From positions 43,470-107,469 of the forward strand of contig NZ_RHLQ01000004.1 in NCBI RefSeq assembly GCF_003711845.1: DNA of 64,000 bases, written 5' to 3'. Below the pieces are notes generated by a model that was given only the letters and a program-made list of their open reading frames with translations, was not told the origin of the DNA and made no database searches. Below, one piece after another: positions 35,194-45,142 of this stretch. Position 1 is the stretch's first letter; every line of letters starts with the position of its first letter. A program made the translations under genes and the position numbers. This stretch comes from Lysinibacillus halotolerans (GTDB lineage Bacteria > Bacillota > Bacilli > Bacillales_A > Planococcaceae).

Positions 35194-36841
35194 TTATTTA
35201 CTTAAATAATTCCCTACTTGTCTCCCGGAAAACAAACAGCCGCCAACAAAAGTCCCTTCTAGTGATCGGTAGCCATGGATACCTCCGCCACCGAAGCCGC
35301 TCACTTCACCTGCTGCATATAACCCTTTCAAGATTTCTCCTGCTTCATTTAATACTTGACCATTTAAATTTGTTTGTAGGCCACCTAATGTTTTTCGCGT
35401 TAACAAATTTAATCTAACCGCTATTAATGGACCATTTTGTGGATCAAGGAATTTATGGGGTTTTGCTACCCGTATTAGTTTGTCGCCTACGTAATTTCTT
35501 GCACTTTGAATGGCCATTACCTGTATGTCTTTCGTAAATTTATTCTCTATTTCCCTGTCTCTTGCCAAAATTTGTTCTTTTATTTTCATAAAATCTAATA
35601 AGTCATTTCCAACAAGTTGATTCATTCCATCCACTAAATCTTTTAAACTTCTTTCTACAATGAAATCTTCTCCAAATTCTTTAAAAGATTTAATTGGAGT
35701 CGGAGGTCCCGGTAAAACGCGCTTCAATAACTGTAAATAACTTTTATTCGTCAGATCAGGATTTTGTTCTGAGCCAGAAAGGGCAAACTCCTTCTCAATA
35801 ATTTTTTCTGTTAATATGAACCACGAATAGTCGTGTCCCGTTTTTTGTATAGCCTCTAACGTACTTAACGTATCAAAGCCAGGGAAATTTGGGGCACTGA
35901 AACGATTCCCTAGTGCATCAAACCACATGGAAGAAGGGCCCGGTAATATTCTAATTCCATGATTGTTCCAAATCGGTTTCCAGTTTTTCAAACCTTCCGT
36001 ATAATGCCACATGCGGTCCTTATTCACTATACGAGCACCAGCATTTTCTGAGATTTTTAACATTCTTCCATCAACAAAGGCGGGCACTCCTGCAATCATC
36101 TGCTTCGGTGGGTTGCCTAACCTTTTCGGCCAGTTTTGTCGAACGAGTTCCATATTCGCTCCGATTCCACCACTAGCAACAATGACTGACTCTGCAAAAT
36201 ATTCAAAATCAGCCACTTCTATTCTCGAACTTTCCTGTCCCCGTTCAATTTGACATTCTTCAAGTACCTTTCCACTAATCCCTATGACCTCACCGTTTTT
36301 TGTTATAAGTTCATCAACTCTATGACGTGGCTTATAATCGATTTTCCCTACCTTTTCAGCTTGCAGTACTTTTTTTGCAAAGGGCTCTACAAGTCCTGGT
36401 CCCGTACCCCAAACGATATGAAATCGAGGCACTGAATTGCCATGTCCGCCAGCTAACGCCCCTCCCCGCTCTGCCCAGCCTACGATAGGGAAAAATTTAA
36501 TGCCGATTGACTTTAGCCATTCGTACTTTTCTTCAGCTGCAAACTCTACATATGCTTGTGCCCATTTATAACTCCATACATCTTCATCTTCCAGTCTGTC
36601 AAAACCAGCTGTACCAAGCCAAATCTTGCCATGCTAATTCTTTACTATCTTTAATACCTAATCTTCTTTGTTCTGGAGAATCGACTAAAAACACTCCCCC
36701 AAAAGACCAAAAAGCTTGGCCCCCTATCGAATTTGCCGGTTCTTGATCAACAATTAGTACTTTTTTATTCCCATCAAGTAATTCACAAGCTGCAGTTAAT
36801 CCAGCGAGCCCAGCCCCAACAATGATGACGTCGTATTTCAC
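35194..36841 (-). pseudogene. FAD-binding dehydrogenase (3-ketosteroid dehydrogenase-like), frameshifted
   Basis: Two frames together make one flavoprotein of about 548 residues. The first (from ATG 36841) has the FAD motif VIIVGAGLAGLTAACELLDG and GQAFWSFGGVFLVD, then stops at 36599. A one-base shift near 36621-36623 restores a continuous frame (WLGTAGFDRLEDEDVWSY, GWAERGGALAGGHGN) that runs into the second part, which ends at 35194 with AAGEVSGFGGGGIHGYRS. One extra T in GATTTGG on the minus strand explains it. The family covers FAD-binding dehydrogenases related to fumarate reductase and KstD. Either a recent pseudogene or a sequencing error. Confidence 0.85.
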
Positions 36842-37149
36842 ACTTCCACCCCTTTTTGAAATGTATAATGTTATCTTTCTTGAACATTCTTTTTATTTCC
36901 TCTTTTCATTGAAGAATAAATTAACTTACTTGCCTGATTTTCTTTAAAAGACGAAAAATCTTAAAAACCTCAATTTAGTTAATTTAATCGAATAAAATCA
37001 ACCTAATATTCTGATACTTCTACCATTTTCCCAATGTTAATAGCGTATAAGGATGGATATAAATACGAACGTTATATAAAATAAACTAGATAATATTCGT
37101 ATATAATAGGTATTATTATCTTATAACGAAATTTTTTTTTGAAAACATG

Positions 37150-37179
37150 TTGACAAAACTGAACAATAGGGATTATGAT
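37150..37179 (+). promoter_or_regulatory. Sigma-A promoter of the serA T-box transcript
   Basis: TTGACA (37150-37155), an 18-base spacer and TATGAT (37174-37179), directly upstream of the T-box leader. Confidence 0.8.
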
Positions 37180-37187
37180 GTTAACAA

Positions 37188-37470
37188 TTAAATCAACGAA
37201 AAATATTAGGACGGAGACATACTCTTTCCTCGAAAACTTAAGAGAGCTGATGGTTGGTGAAAATCAGTGTTTTCTATGATTGAAGTTCCACTCCCGAATA
37301 GATTAGCGGAAATACAAGTATGCTAATCCGTAATCGTGCACGTTACGCATTTGCTTAAAGGTTGTCTGAGTCTATTTCAGCAACGAAAAAGGGTGGTACC
37401 GCGTAAGAATGTTAATTTAGCCTTTCGCCCCTTACTTAATTGTAGGGAGCAAAAGGCTTTTTATATTTTT
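37188..37470 (+). promoter_or_regulatory. T-box riboswitch controlling serA
   Basis: The leader holds the conserved T-box GGGTGGTACCGCG at 37391-37403. A terminator follows: AGCCTTT...AAAGGCT arms at about 37428-37465, ending in a T-run. Stem I elements are visible around GATGGTTGGTGAAAATC (37250-37266). A candidate specifier codon UCC (Ser) lies at 37287-37289, followed by ACU, the usual context. Uncharged tRNA-Ser would stabilise the antiterminator and switch serA on. The specifier call is by eye; the T-box itself is certain. Confidence 0.92.
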
Positions 37471-37538
37471 TAGAAGCTTTCCCTTCTAAATTATCAAAAT
37501 CTTTAGAAAAAACATATTTAAAGGAGCGTATTATTCAA

Positions 37539-39158
37539 ATGGTAACAAAAACTGCTACGACAACAGATGAAATTAATGTATTTATTGCTGATCCCCTAAG
37601 TGAAGATGGTATTTTCCCCCTTCGCCAGGAAACCGAATTAAACTTAAATGTAATCGTCGATACAGGTCTCACACCACAACAATTAATTTCTAAACTAGCT
37701 GACGTCCATGTTCTTTTAGTACGTAGCCAAACAAAAGTCACACGGGAAATTATCGAAGCAGCAAAATCCTTAAAATTAATCGGACGTGCTGGTGTAGGTG
37801 TTGATAATATCGACTTGGCAGCAGCAACAGAACACGGAATTATCGTCGTTAATGCACCAGATGGGAATACGAATTCTGCAGCTGAACATACAATCGCGAT
37901 GATGACTTCCCTAGCTCGTCATATTCCCCAAGCCTACAACTCTTTAAAAAATGGAATTTGGGATCGTAAATCTTACGTTGGCGTTGAGCTTAAAAACAAA
38001 ACGTTAGGTGTCCTTGGTTTCGGGCGTATCGGTACAGAGGTAGCTTACCGCGCAAAAGGTCAACGAATGAACGTTATTGCTTATGACCCATTTTTAACAG
38101 AAGAGCGAGCAAAAGAACTAGGCGTAACAAAAGGAACAGTAGATGAAGTCGTTCAAGCTGCTGACTTTATTTCAGTTCATACACCGCTTCTACCGGAGAC
38201 TCGTAACTTATTAAATAAAGAAAAATTCGCTATCATGAAAGACGGCGTTCGAATTATTAACTGTGCCCGTGGTGGAATTATTAACGAAGACGATTTATAC
38301 GATGCAATCGTCGAAGGAAAAGTTGCCGGTGCAGCCCTTGACGTATTCGTTGAAGAGCCAGCGACAGATCACAAATTATTGAATTTACCCCAAGTCATTG
38401 CTACTCCTCACTTAGGTGCTTCCACAATAGAAGCGCAAGAATCAGTAGCCGTGGACGTTTCAAATGATATTATTAAATTCTTTAAAACAGGTACGGTTAC
38501 AAATCCTGTGAATATGCCTTCGATTCCAAAAGAGTTATTGGCACAAGTAGAACCGTTCTTTGAATTAGCTGAGAAATTGGGTTCTTTCTTATCTCAAGTG
38601 ACGACTGAAGCCATTAAAGAAGTGAATATTTCTTATGCTGGTGAAGTAGCAAATTACGATGTCCGTCCATTAACATCTAATGGATTAAAAGGATTGCTCA
38701 TAAAAAATCATGGTGACCACGTAAACGATGTAAATGCCCGTTATTTATCTGAACGAATTGGGATTAAAATTAATGAGCATAAAACGACTACTGCGAAAGG
38801 TTTTACGAATCTAATCACAGTAGAAGTTAAAACAGAGCATGAAGTACACTCAGTAGCAGGAACATTATTAAACGGCCTTGGGGCTCGTATCGTAAAAGTA
38901 GAAAATTATGTTGTAGATGTTATTCCTGAAGGTCGCCTACTTTATATTAAAAATACAGATAAACCAGGTGCAATTGGTCGTGTTGCCACAAAATTAGCTG
39001 AAAAAAATATTAACATCGCCACAATGCAAGTTGGTCGAGATCAAATTGGCGGCACTGCTGTCATGATGTTGACAATTGATAACGATGTAACCGAATTCGA
39101 TTTACAATACGTAGCTCAACTTGAAAATATAGATGAAGTTAAAGCAATTACTTTATAA
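37539..39158 (+). CDS. serA: D-3-phosphoglycerate dehydrogenase
   Basis: First enzyme of serine synthesis: oxidises 3-phosphoglycerate to phosphohydroxypyruvate with NAD. 539 residues, a type I enzyme with all four domains. The substrate-binding part includes [11 protein letters not shown]. The NAD motif is [10 protein letters not shown]. The catalytic His is in ATPHLGAS. An ASB domain follows, and an ACT domain (about 465-539) begins near [19 protein letters not shown] 37539 is 12 bases after AAGGAG. The N-terminus is about ten residues longer than that of B. subtilis SerA. T-box regulated. Confidence 0.95.
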   Translation: MVTKTATTTDEINVFIADPLSEDGIFPLRQETELNLNVIVDTGLTPQQLISKLADVHVLLVRSQTKVTREIIEAAKSLKLIGRAGVGVDNIDLAAATEHGIIVVNAPDGNTNSAAEHTIAMMTSLARHIPQAYNSLKNGIWDRKSYVGVELKNKTLGVLGFGRIGTEVAYRAKGQRMNVIAYDPFLTEERAKELGVTKGTVDEVVQAADFISVHTPLLPETRNLLNKEKFAIMKDGVRIINCARGGIINEDDLYDAIVEGKVAGAALDVFVEEPATDHKLLNLPQVIATPHLGASTIEAQESVAVDVSNDIIKFFKTGTVTNPVNMPSIPKELLAQVEPFFELAEKLGSFLSQVTTEAIKEVNISYAGEVANYDVRPLTSNGLKGLLIKNHGDHVNDVNARYLSERIGIKINEHKTTTAKGFTNLITVEVKTEHEVHSVAGTLLNGLGARIVKVENYVVDVIPEGRLLYIKNTDKPGAIGRVATKLAEKNINIATMQVGRDQIGGTAVMMLTIDNDVTEFDLQYVAQLENIDEVKAITL

Positions 39159-39168
39159 TACTTATATA

Positions 39169-39205
39169 AAAAGCCGCGCAAAGAAAAAATTGCGCGGCTT
39201 TTTTC
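39169..39205 (+). terminator. Terminator of serA
   Basis: A perfect 13-bp GC-rich inverted repeat AAAAGCCGCGCAA / TTGCGCGGCTTTT (39169-39181 with 39190-39202) followed by a T-run. Confidence 0.93.
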
Positions 39206-39298
39206 TTAATTTAATACTTGATAAAGTACATAAAACCATTATTTATGAGCAATATAAAAGTATTGTATTTCTGGAAAAAGAGAAAGGGGCAACCATCA

Positions 39299-40786
39299 TT
39301 GTCGGAACAATTATCATTAGATCCAATTTCTCTAAAGAAAGAAACAATTAGTGGAAATTTACAAAGTACTATGGAGATTTTCAATTCCTTTTACTCGATT
39401 CCTATCAATAGTGATGTTAAAGTTCGAAACCTTCTTATTGGCGGATTAAATAAAAAGGCTTCTATCATCTATATAAGTACCATTACAGATTCCCAAGTCA
39501 TTGAAAATCAAGTTATAAAAAACCTACTATTAAATAGTGATGATTCGAAGGAAGTTCAAGATATTCTATCAACGAAAACAATTAAAAATGTAGAAATAAT
39601 TGGGGATATATTAAAAGAAATAAATAAAGGAAATGTTGTAATTCTCGTTGATGGACATTCCATGGCTTATATTATCGATGCAAGCAAATTTCAAGGAAGA
39701 TCTATAGAAAAAGCAGAAAATGAAGTATCCCTTAAAGGACCAAAGGAAGCATTTAATGAACAAGCAGTGGCGAACATTTCATTAATTCGGAAGAAGATTA
39801 AAAATGAAAGTCTCATTGTTGAAATAACCCCAGTTTCCGTAAGAGCCAATAATGAATTATATATTCTTTACATGAAGGATTTAGTAAATGACGAATTACT
39901 TCAATCAGTGAAAGAAAGAGTCAATTCACTAGATGTAGCATCTATACAAAACCTCTCTTTATTAGAACAATTTATTGAAGACCGGGAAAAATCCATTTTT
40001 CCAACTATTTTAAATACGGAAAAACCAGATCGGGCAGTTGCCTATTTAGAAGATGGTTTTATCATTTTACTAATGGATAATTCACCGACATCTTTAGTAT
40101 TACCCGCGACTTTTTGGTCTTTTTTTCATCTTTCCGAAGAAAATTATTTACGTATACTATTTGCAAACTTTATAAGATCATTACGGATTTTAGCCTTATT
40201 TATCACTTTATTTGCATCTGCTACCTATATTTCCATCACAAATTATCATGTGGAAATGATTCCAACAGATTTACTTTTAGCAATCTCAGCAACTAGAGAA
40301 ATTGTACCATTCCCATCGGTCATTGAAATATTGTTAATGGAAATCGCCTTCGAACTTATTAGGGAAGCTGGTTTAAGAGTGCCAAGCCCGATTGGTCCAA
40401 CCATTGGCATTGTTGGAGCTTTAATATTAGGACAAGCGGCTGTACAAGCGAATATTGTCAGTCCACTTGTAGTCATTATCGTTGCCCTTGGCGGCTTATC
40501 CTCCTTTGTAATTGGTGATATTAATATGAATTTCACCATTCGATTATTAAGATTTCTATTTATTATCTCAGGGGCACTTTTCGGATTTTATGGGATGGCA
40601 GCAGTATTTACTGTCATTTTATTTTATATGCTATCCATCAAGACTTTTGGGGTTCCATATTTATCTCCGATGACACCAAAATATGTTTCCTCAAAGGATA
40701 CTGTGTTCCGGAAATTATTACAAAATCAAATATTTAGACCCGGTTATTTAAAACCGAAAGATATGGATAAAAAAGCAGGAGAATAG
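39299..40786 (+). CDS. Spore germination protein, GerA family (A subunit)
   Basis: A subunit of a GerABC-type germinant receptor in the spore inner membrane. The 495-residue form starts at TTG 39299 with AAAGGGG 9 bases upstream; an ATG at 39245 has no ribosome site. The N-terminal cytoplasmic half (about 1-240) contains VILVDGHSMAYIID. The C-terminal membrane half has PIGPTIGIVGALILGQAAVQA and the NRENVPFP-like region here as SATREIVPFPSVIEILLMEI. First gene of gerA-gerB-gerC. Germinant unknown. No clear sigma-G promoter could be read by eye. Confidence 0.9.
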   Translation: MSEQLSLDPISLKKETISGNLQSTMEIFNSFYSIPINSDVKVRNLLIGGLNKKASIIYISTITDSQVIENQVIKNLLLNSDDSKEVQDILSTKTIKNVEIIGDILKEINKGNVVILVDGHSMAYIIDASKFQGRSIEKAENEVSLKGPKEAFNEQAVANISLIRKKIKNESLIVEITPVSVRANNELYILYMKDLVNDELLQSVKERVNSLDVASIQNLSLLEQFIEDREKSIFPTILNTEKPDRAVAYLEDGFIILLMDNSPTSLVLPATFWSFFHLSEENYLRILFANFIRSLRILALFITLFASATYISITNYHVEMIPTDLLLAISATREIVPFPSVIEILLMEIAFELIREAGLRVPSPIGPTIGIVGALILGQAAVQANIVSPLVVIIVALGGLSSFVIGDINMNFTIRLLRFLFIISGALFGFYGMAAVFTVILFYMLSIKTFGVPYLSPMTPKYVSSKDTVFRKLLQNQIFRPGYLKPKDMDKKAGE

Positions 40787-40788
40787 CG

Positions 40789-41898
40789 ATGGACAAAACA
40801 AAGGGGACAATTGGTACAAGAGAATTTATCGCCATTATTATTCTTACAATCGGAACAAAATTGGCGGATGATACACCAAGTCTATTTTTTAGTAGTATGG
40901 GAAGTGCTGCTTGGATGGCACCTATTATTATTGGGGTCACAACCATCTTACCCGTTTTTTTTATACTAAAAATTTTCACAATATATCCAAATAAAACTTT
41001 TGTTGAAATTATTAAAGAAGTATTCGGGAAATATGTTGGATTTTTCGTCCTATTCGCATTATGGATTATTCAAATCTCTGCCCTTATCATCGATTCCTCC
41101 ATTTATACAGATATTATGGGAACGATGTACTTTAACGATACACCTACTATTGTTATTTACGCAGTATTAATTTCTGTAGCGGCATATGGAGCAAAAAAAG
41201 GTTTTGAACATATTAGTTCCTATGCATGGATTATTATTGCCGGTGTAAAAGTTACCGCATTAACCGTTTTAGTATTAATAGTTTTACAAGGTCGTCCCGA
41301 ATTTATTTTCCCTCTATTTGGAACAGGAAAATGGGAAATTATAAAAGGAAGTACATCTTATATATCTATTTTTGCAGATTTATTTTATTTTGCATTCATT
41401 GCTTCGTATTTAAAGAGTACAAAGGTTTTAAAAAAAGGGATGTGGATTGGGTTAGCCTTTATAACGATTGAAATTTCTACAGCCATTATGTCTTATGTAA
41501 TGCTGTTTGATTTTAATGGTATAAAGCTAATCGACTATCCTTACCATGAGTCTATACGAACAATCCAACTCGGGTTTATAAGAAATACAGAGTCGCTATT
41601 CTTTCCCTTTTGGTTAATTGCAACTTTTGCGAGATTTTCCTTTTACTTTTATATAAGCGTCTTATTATTCAGCACTCTATTTAAAATTAGTCAAAAGGAA
41701 TTCATTATCCCTATACTTGCAACATTAATCGTATTTTTCGGTATGATACCTGAAACTCCAACCTTTGCAATTTATACGTTAAGAGGAGAATTTTTAAAAC
41801 TAGTTACTCCAGTGTTTTTGTTCCTACCATTTGTTATATGGGTATTAGCAAAGCTAAAAGGAGGTTCAAAAAATGATAAAAAGAAAGCAGCTGAGTAA
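40789..41898 (+). CDS. Spore germination protein, GerB family (permease-like B subunit)
   Basis: A 369-residue membrane protein with about ten helices, related to amino acid permeases; in GerABC receptors this subunit binds the germinant. It begins with a hydrophilic stretch TKGTIGTREFIAIIILTIG, typical of the family. ATG 40789 lies two bases after the gerA stop with AGGAG upstream. The 3' end overlaps gerC. Confidence 0.9.
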   Translation: MDKTKGTIGTREFIAIIILTIGTKLADDTPSLFFSSMGSAAWMAPIIIGVTTILPVFFILKIFTIYPNKTFVEIIKEVFGKYVGFFVLFALWIIQISALIIDSSIYTDIMGTMYFNDTPTIVIYAVLISVAAYGAKKGFEHISSYAWIIIAGVKVTALTVLVLIVLQGRPEFIFPLFGTGKWEIIKGSTSYISIFADLFYFAFIASYLKSTKVLKKGMWIGLAFITIEISTAIMSYVMLFDFNGIKLIDYPYHESIRTIQLGFIRNTESLFFPFWLIATFARFSFYFYISVLLFSTLFKISQKEFIIPILATLIVFFGMIPETPTFAIYTLRGEFLKLVTPVFLFLPFVIWVLAKLKGGSKNDKKKAAE

Positions 41899-43126
41899 AT
41901 TATCGTGCCTTTTTTTAATGTTAATTTTTTTAAGTGGTTGTTGGGATCAGTTAGCTATAGATGAAAGGGCCTATGCTTTTGCCATTGGACTAGATAAAGG
42001 AGAAGAAGAAAATCAAATTAAAATAACATTTCTTATTACGAATCCTGAATTATCTAGATCAGAAGGTGGACAAGGATCGAATGAACCTCCAAGAGAAATT
42101 ATTACTTTTCAAACGAATGATTTAATTTCTGCGAAGGATATGGCGAATACGGTCATTACAAAACAGGTTTCATATACACAACTAGGCTATCTTCTTGTTT
42201 CGGAAGAATTAGCGAAAGACAAAAACTTTGTACGATTAATGTATGATGTTGCAAAGGAACCGGAAATAAAACGAGGTGTTCGGTTGATTGTAACAAAGGA
42301 GGATGCTAGTCAATTTCTAGAAAAAACTCAACCTAAACTTGAAACGAGGGTTCATAAATTTTTTGAATTAATACTCGAATATGGTATTCGAACAGGTTAT
42401 ATACCTGATACGGATATTAACAAATATTTTAGAATTATCGAAGCAAAAGGATCGATTTTTTTAGGAATATACGCTACTACTGAAAAAGACACTTCAGACA
42501 ATCGTAAAGGCGAAGATAATTTTATAGCTGGGGAATTTAATGCAGAAGGACAAACGAATAATTCAGAATTCGCTGGATCTGCTGTTTTTAAAGAAGGTAG
42601 GATGTTAGGGACTTTAACGAGCGAAGAAACAAGACTTACTATACTACTAAATGATACATTAAATTCTGGGCATATGTTAACAACATTTCCCGACCCTTTT
42701 GATAGGGAGCATCAGGTTGTCACAAGGTTAGTAAAGAAAAGAAATAATGAAGTGAAGATAAATTTGAACGGGGATAATCCAACAATTGATATAACGATTC
42801 CTCTATATGTGGAAGTTCTATCAAATCATAGTATGATTAACTATGCAGTAGATAGTAAAAAAAGAAAGATTTTAAAAAATGATATTGAAGAACGTATTAC
42901 TACGAAATTTGATAATCTCATTAAGAAGACGCAAAAGGAGTTTAAAGGGGAACCATTTGGTTGGTCCCTTGATGTTAGAAAACAATTTCCAACGATTCCA
43001 GCATACGAAAAATACAATTGGGGAGAAAAATATCCTGATTTACAAGTGAATGTATCGGTTAACATTAATTTTGGGCAATTTGGTAAACAAAGTGAAGTTC
43101 CTGCTTTAGAAGGAAGTGGCGATTAG
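41873..43126 (+). CDS. Spore germination lipoprotein, GerC family (C subunit)
   Basis: A 417-residue lipoprotein with a signal peptide and lipobox LSGC followed by the family-typical WDQLAIDERAYAFAIGLDKG. The Ger(x)C C-terminal domain ends near NINFG. Start ATG 41873 with AAGGAGG upstream, overlapping gerB by 26 bases. It needs Lgt for lipidation; lgt is in this window. Completes the receptor. Confidence 0.92.
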   Translation: MIKRKQLSKLSCLFLMLIFLSGCWDQLAIDERAYAFAIGLDKGEEENQIKITFLITNPELSRSEGGQGSNEPPREIITFQTNDLISAKDMANTVITKQVSYTQLGYLLVSEELAKDKNFVRLMYDVAKEPEIKRGVRLIVTKEDASQFLEKTQPKLETRVHKFFELILEYGIRTGYIPDTDINKYFRIIEAKGSIFLGIYATTEKDTSDNRKGEDNFIAGEFNAEGQTNNSEFAGSAVFKEGRMLGTLTSEETRLTILLNDTLNSGHMLTTFPDPFDREHQVVTRLVKKRNNEVKINLNGDNPTIDITIPLYVEVLSNHSMINYAVDSKKRKILKNDIEERITTKFDNLIKKTQKEFKGEPFGWSLDVRKQFPTIPAYEKYNWGEKYPDLQVNVSVNINFGQFGKQSEVPALEGSGD

Positions 43127-43127
43127 G

Positions 43128-43286
43128 TTGGACTTAATCATTTGGTTGGTTATTGTCATCATGTTTCTATACGCAGTTGGTTTTGCCATCACCCTATGGA
43201 AAGAGCAAAACAAAAAAGGTGCCATTGCCGTTTTCATTTTGGCGATAATGATTGTAGTAGTTCCTTTTTTCTCTGTTTTACAATGA
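43128..43286 (+). CDS. Small two-helix membrane protein after gerC, candidate receptor D subunit
   Basis: A 52-residue frame from TTG 43128, one base after the gerC stop. It has two hydrophobic helices (DLIIWLVIVIMFLYAVGFAI and AIAVFILAIMIVVVPFFSVL, the second after a KEQNKKG loop). It ends before the operon terminator. Some GerABC operons encode such a two-helix D subunit that tunes the receptor. Ribosome site modest (GGAAGTGG within gerC). Membership in that family is inference. Confidence 0.6.
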   Translation: MDLIIWLVIVIMFLYAVGFAITLWKEQNKKGAIAVFILAIMIVVVPFFSVLQ

Positions 43287-43299
43287 CATCAGGAAAATA

Positions 43300-43336
43300 G
43301 AAAGCGAAATGACATTTGCACTGTCATTTCGCTTTC
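43300..43336. terminator. Bidirectional terminator after the ger operon
   Basis: A perfect 15-bp inverted repeat GAAAGCGAAATGACA / TGTCATTTCGCTTTC (43300-43314 with 43322-43336). Confidence 0.9.
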
Positions 43337-43340
43337 CTTG

Positions 43341-44129
43341 TTATAAATTCTTTAGCAGTTCTTTAAATTCGGTTAAAGACTTCACTTCGAAGGTTGGTGT
43401 TACTTTAGAATCGTTACTTTTCCCTTCCCGATTAATCCAAACGTTTTTCATACCGACACGAGCAGAACCTAATATGTCTGTATTTAAATTATCGCCTACC
43501 ATTATCCCTTGATTTGGCTGAATATTTGCCTTCTCCATCATATATTCAAAAAGGGAGGCGTCCGGTTTTCCGACTCCAAAATCACCAGAAATAATAATAT
43601 GATCAAAATAGGATTTAATTTCCGGGGTAATTTTTAATTTTAAATTTTGTAAGCTAGGTGCTCCATTTGTTAATAAAACTAACTGATATTTCCCCTTCAA
43701 ATCATCAAGTACTTTATATGTATCTTCATATACGAAAGGTGAGTTTTTCCGTTCTTCTACAAAACGTTCACCGAGTTCAGCACCTAATGCGACATCATCT
43801 ATCCCGATAGCTTTCAGACCGTTTGTCCAAGCATCTTTTCGATAAGTCGGAACGATTTTTTTCATTAATTGAAATGATTCAGACGAATCGTCAAAGGTAC
43901 CCCATAATCCTTCAAAGGGATTTATCCCAATCGATACTGTATATTCATAGGTCTCATAAGATTCATATAATTTACGAGCATGGAGCCGAACCGCAGCCTC
44001 CAGCTCCTCCGGTTTTATATTATATTTTGTTGAAGCATAATAACATGTCTTTTCAAAAGCAGTTTGTATACTTTTTTTATCCCATAATAATGTATCATCT
44101 AAGTCAAAAATAATCGTATGAATTGGCAT
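43341..44129 (-). CDS. HAD-superfamily hydrolase
   Basis: A haloacid dehalogenase-type phosphatase of 262 residues. Motif I is FDLDDTLLW (residues about 8-16), motif II around LLTNGAP, motif III and IV GKPDASLF and MVGDNLNTDILG. The helical cap lies between motifs I and II, as in the YjjG/YsaA group, which covers nucleotide and phosphoserine phosphatases. The substrate cannot be told. Single gene convergent with the ger operon. Confidence 0.85.
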   Translation of the reverse strand: MPIHTIIFDLDDTLLWDKKSIQTAFEKTCYYASTKYNIKPEELEAAVRLHARKLYESYETYEYTVSIGINPFEGLWGTFDDSSESFQLMKKIVPTYRKDAWTNGLKAIGIDDVALGAELGERFVEERKNSPFVYEDTYKVLDDLKGKYQLVLLTNGAPSLQNLKLKITPEIKSYFDHIIISGDFGVGKPDASLFEYMMEKANIQPNQGIMVGDNLNTDILGSARVGMKNVWINREGKSNDSKVTPTFEVKSLTEFKELLKNL

Positions 44130-44354
44130 TTGGCTCTCCTATGAATATATTTATATTTTAATTGGAATCGAATTTTCGTTCTAAACCAATTATTGGTAGC
44201 TTTCTAAAATAGAAATTAAATGGTATATTTATTTTATCATATTTTCAGAATTATTAGGTTAATTTTTGAAAAGTGAAAATTATATAATAATAGTTAAACA
44301 ATTCTAGCACCAACTGTTTTTACAACAGAAGCACTAGTAAAAGGAGAGAAATTA

Positions 44355-44969
44355 ATGATTAAGAAATTTGCAGCAGACGCTTTAGGACTTTCGGATATCG
44401 GTAAAGTAATTGAACCTCAAGACTACGATAAAACAGAATCGGATGATTACGTTTTACATGAGAAGGGCGAAAAAATTTACTTCCTTATAAAAACAAAAGC
44501 GGATGAATATTGTTTTACTAATTTTGCCCTTATACATGTTGATGGTGATTCCGCAGTAAGTAAAAAGCGTACATTAAGACGTTACGATTATAAATATAAT
44601 ACGTTACGCCAAGTATCGCTCGAAACTGCAGGAACAATTGACCTTGATATTGAAATAAAATTCACAATTGGCGAAACGCCATTATCAATTGATATTAATA
44701 AAAGTTATGCTGAAAAAATTAAAGATCTTTATAAAAGCTTAATTACAATTGAACGTATGATGCGAGATAATGAAAAACACCGCAACTTTATGTTTGATAG
44801 TTTAGAGTATGCAACAAGAAGTGTTTCTTCAACAGGTTATGGACAAACATCCCCTGCCGAATCCTTTAAATCCATTGCTGAATTTGCTAACCAATGGTTA
44901 AAAGAAAGCAGTAACAACTACTCAAAAGAAGACTTTGGAGATGTGTTCGAATTATTTATTAAAAACTAA
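44355..44969 (+). CDS. YvbH-like bacterial PH-domain protein
   Basis: A 204-residue soluble protein. The N-terminal part (about 1-120) resembles bacterial PH domains (YCFTNFALIHVDGDSAVSKK, then RRYDYKYNTLRQVSLETAG). The C-terminal part matches the helical YvbH extension. Start ATG 44355 with AAAAGGAGAG upstream, followed by its own terminator. Function unknown. Confidence 0.8.
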   Translation: MIKKFAADALGLSDIGKVIEPQDYDKTESDDYVLHEKGEKIYFLIKTKADEYCFTNFALIHVDGDSAVSKKRTLRRYDYKYNTLRQVSLETAGTIDLDIEIKFTIGETPLSIDINKSYAEKIKDLYKSLITIERMMRDNEKHRNFMFDSLEYATRSVSSTGYGQTSPAESFKSIAEFANQWLKESSNNYSKEDFGDVFELFIKN

Positions 44970-45005
44970 TCATCTTAAAAGCAAATTAAAATATTCTACC
45001 AAAAT

Positions 45006-45040
45006 AAAAGTGGTATTAGTTCTTTTCTAATACCACTTTT
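45006..45040 (+). terminator. Terminator of the YvbH-like gene
   Basis: A perfect 14-bp inverted repeat AAAAGTGGTATTAG / CTAATACCACTTTT (45006-45019 with 45027-45040) followed by AT-rich sequence. Confidence 0.85.
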
Positions 45041-45113
45041 ATTATATTGCTATATTCCCTTTAAAGTTACCATCCTCTCAAATCGACTCATTGATTGCCT
45101 TACGTTGAACAAT

Positions 45114-45142
45114 AAAAAAGAATAGCCCTTGTCTATTCTTTT
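45114..45142 (-). terminator. Terminator of the GGDEF gene
   Basis: A perfect 10-bp inverted repeat AAAAGAATAG / CTATTCTTTT (45116-45125 with 45133-45142) with a T-run on the minus strand; it touches the stop codon. Confidence 0.8.

Noticed and set aside
39205..39299. Sigma-G promoter for the ger operon
   Set aside because: Only weak, wrongly spaced matches to the sigma-G -35 and -10 boxes were seen.
39133..39351. 72-codon frame across the serA terminator
   Set aside because: Runs through a strong terminator and overlaps both serA and gerA.
40246..40539. Minus-strand 97-codon frame inside gerA
   Set aside because: Antisense shadow; the sense frame is well supported.
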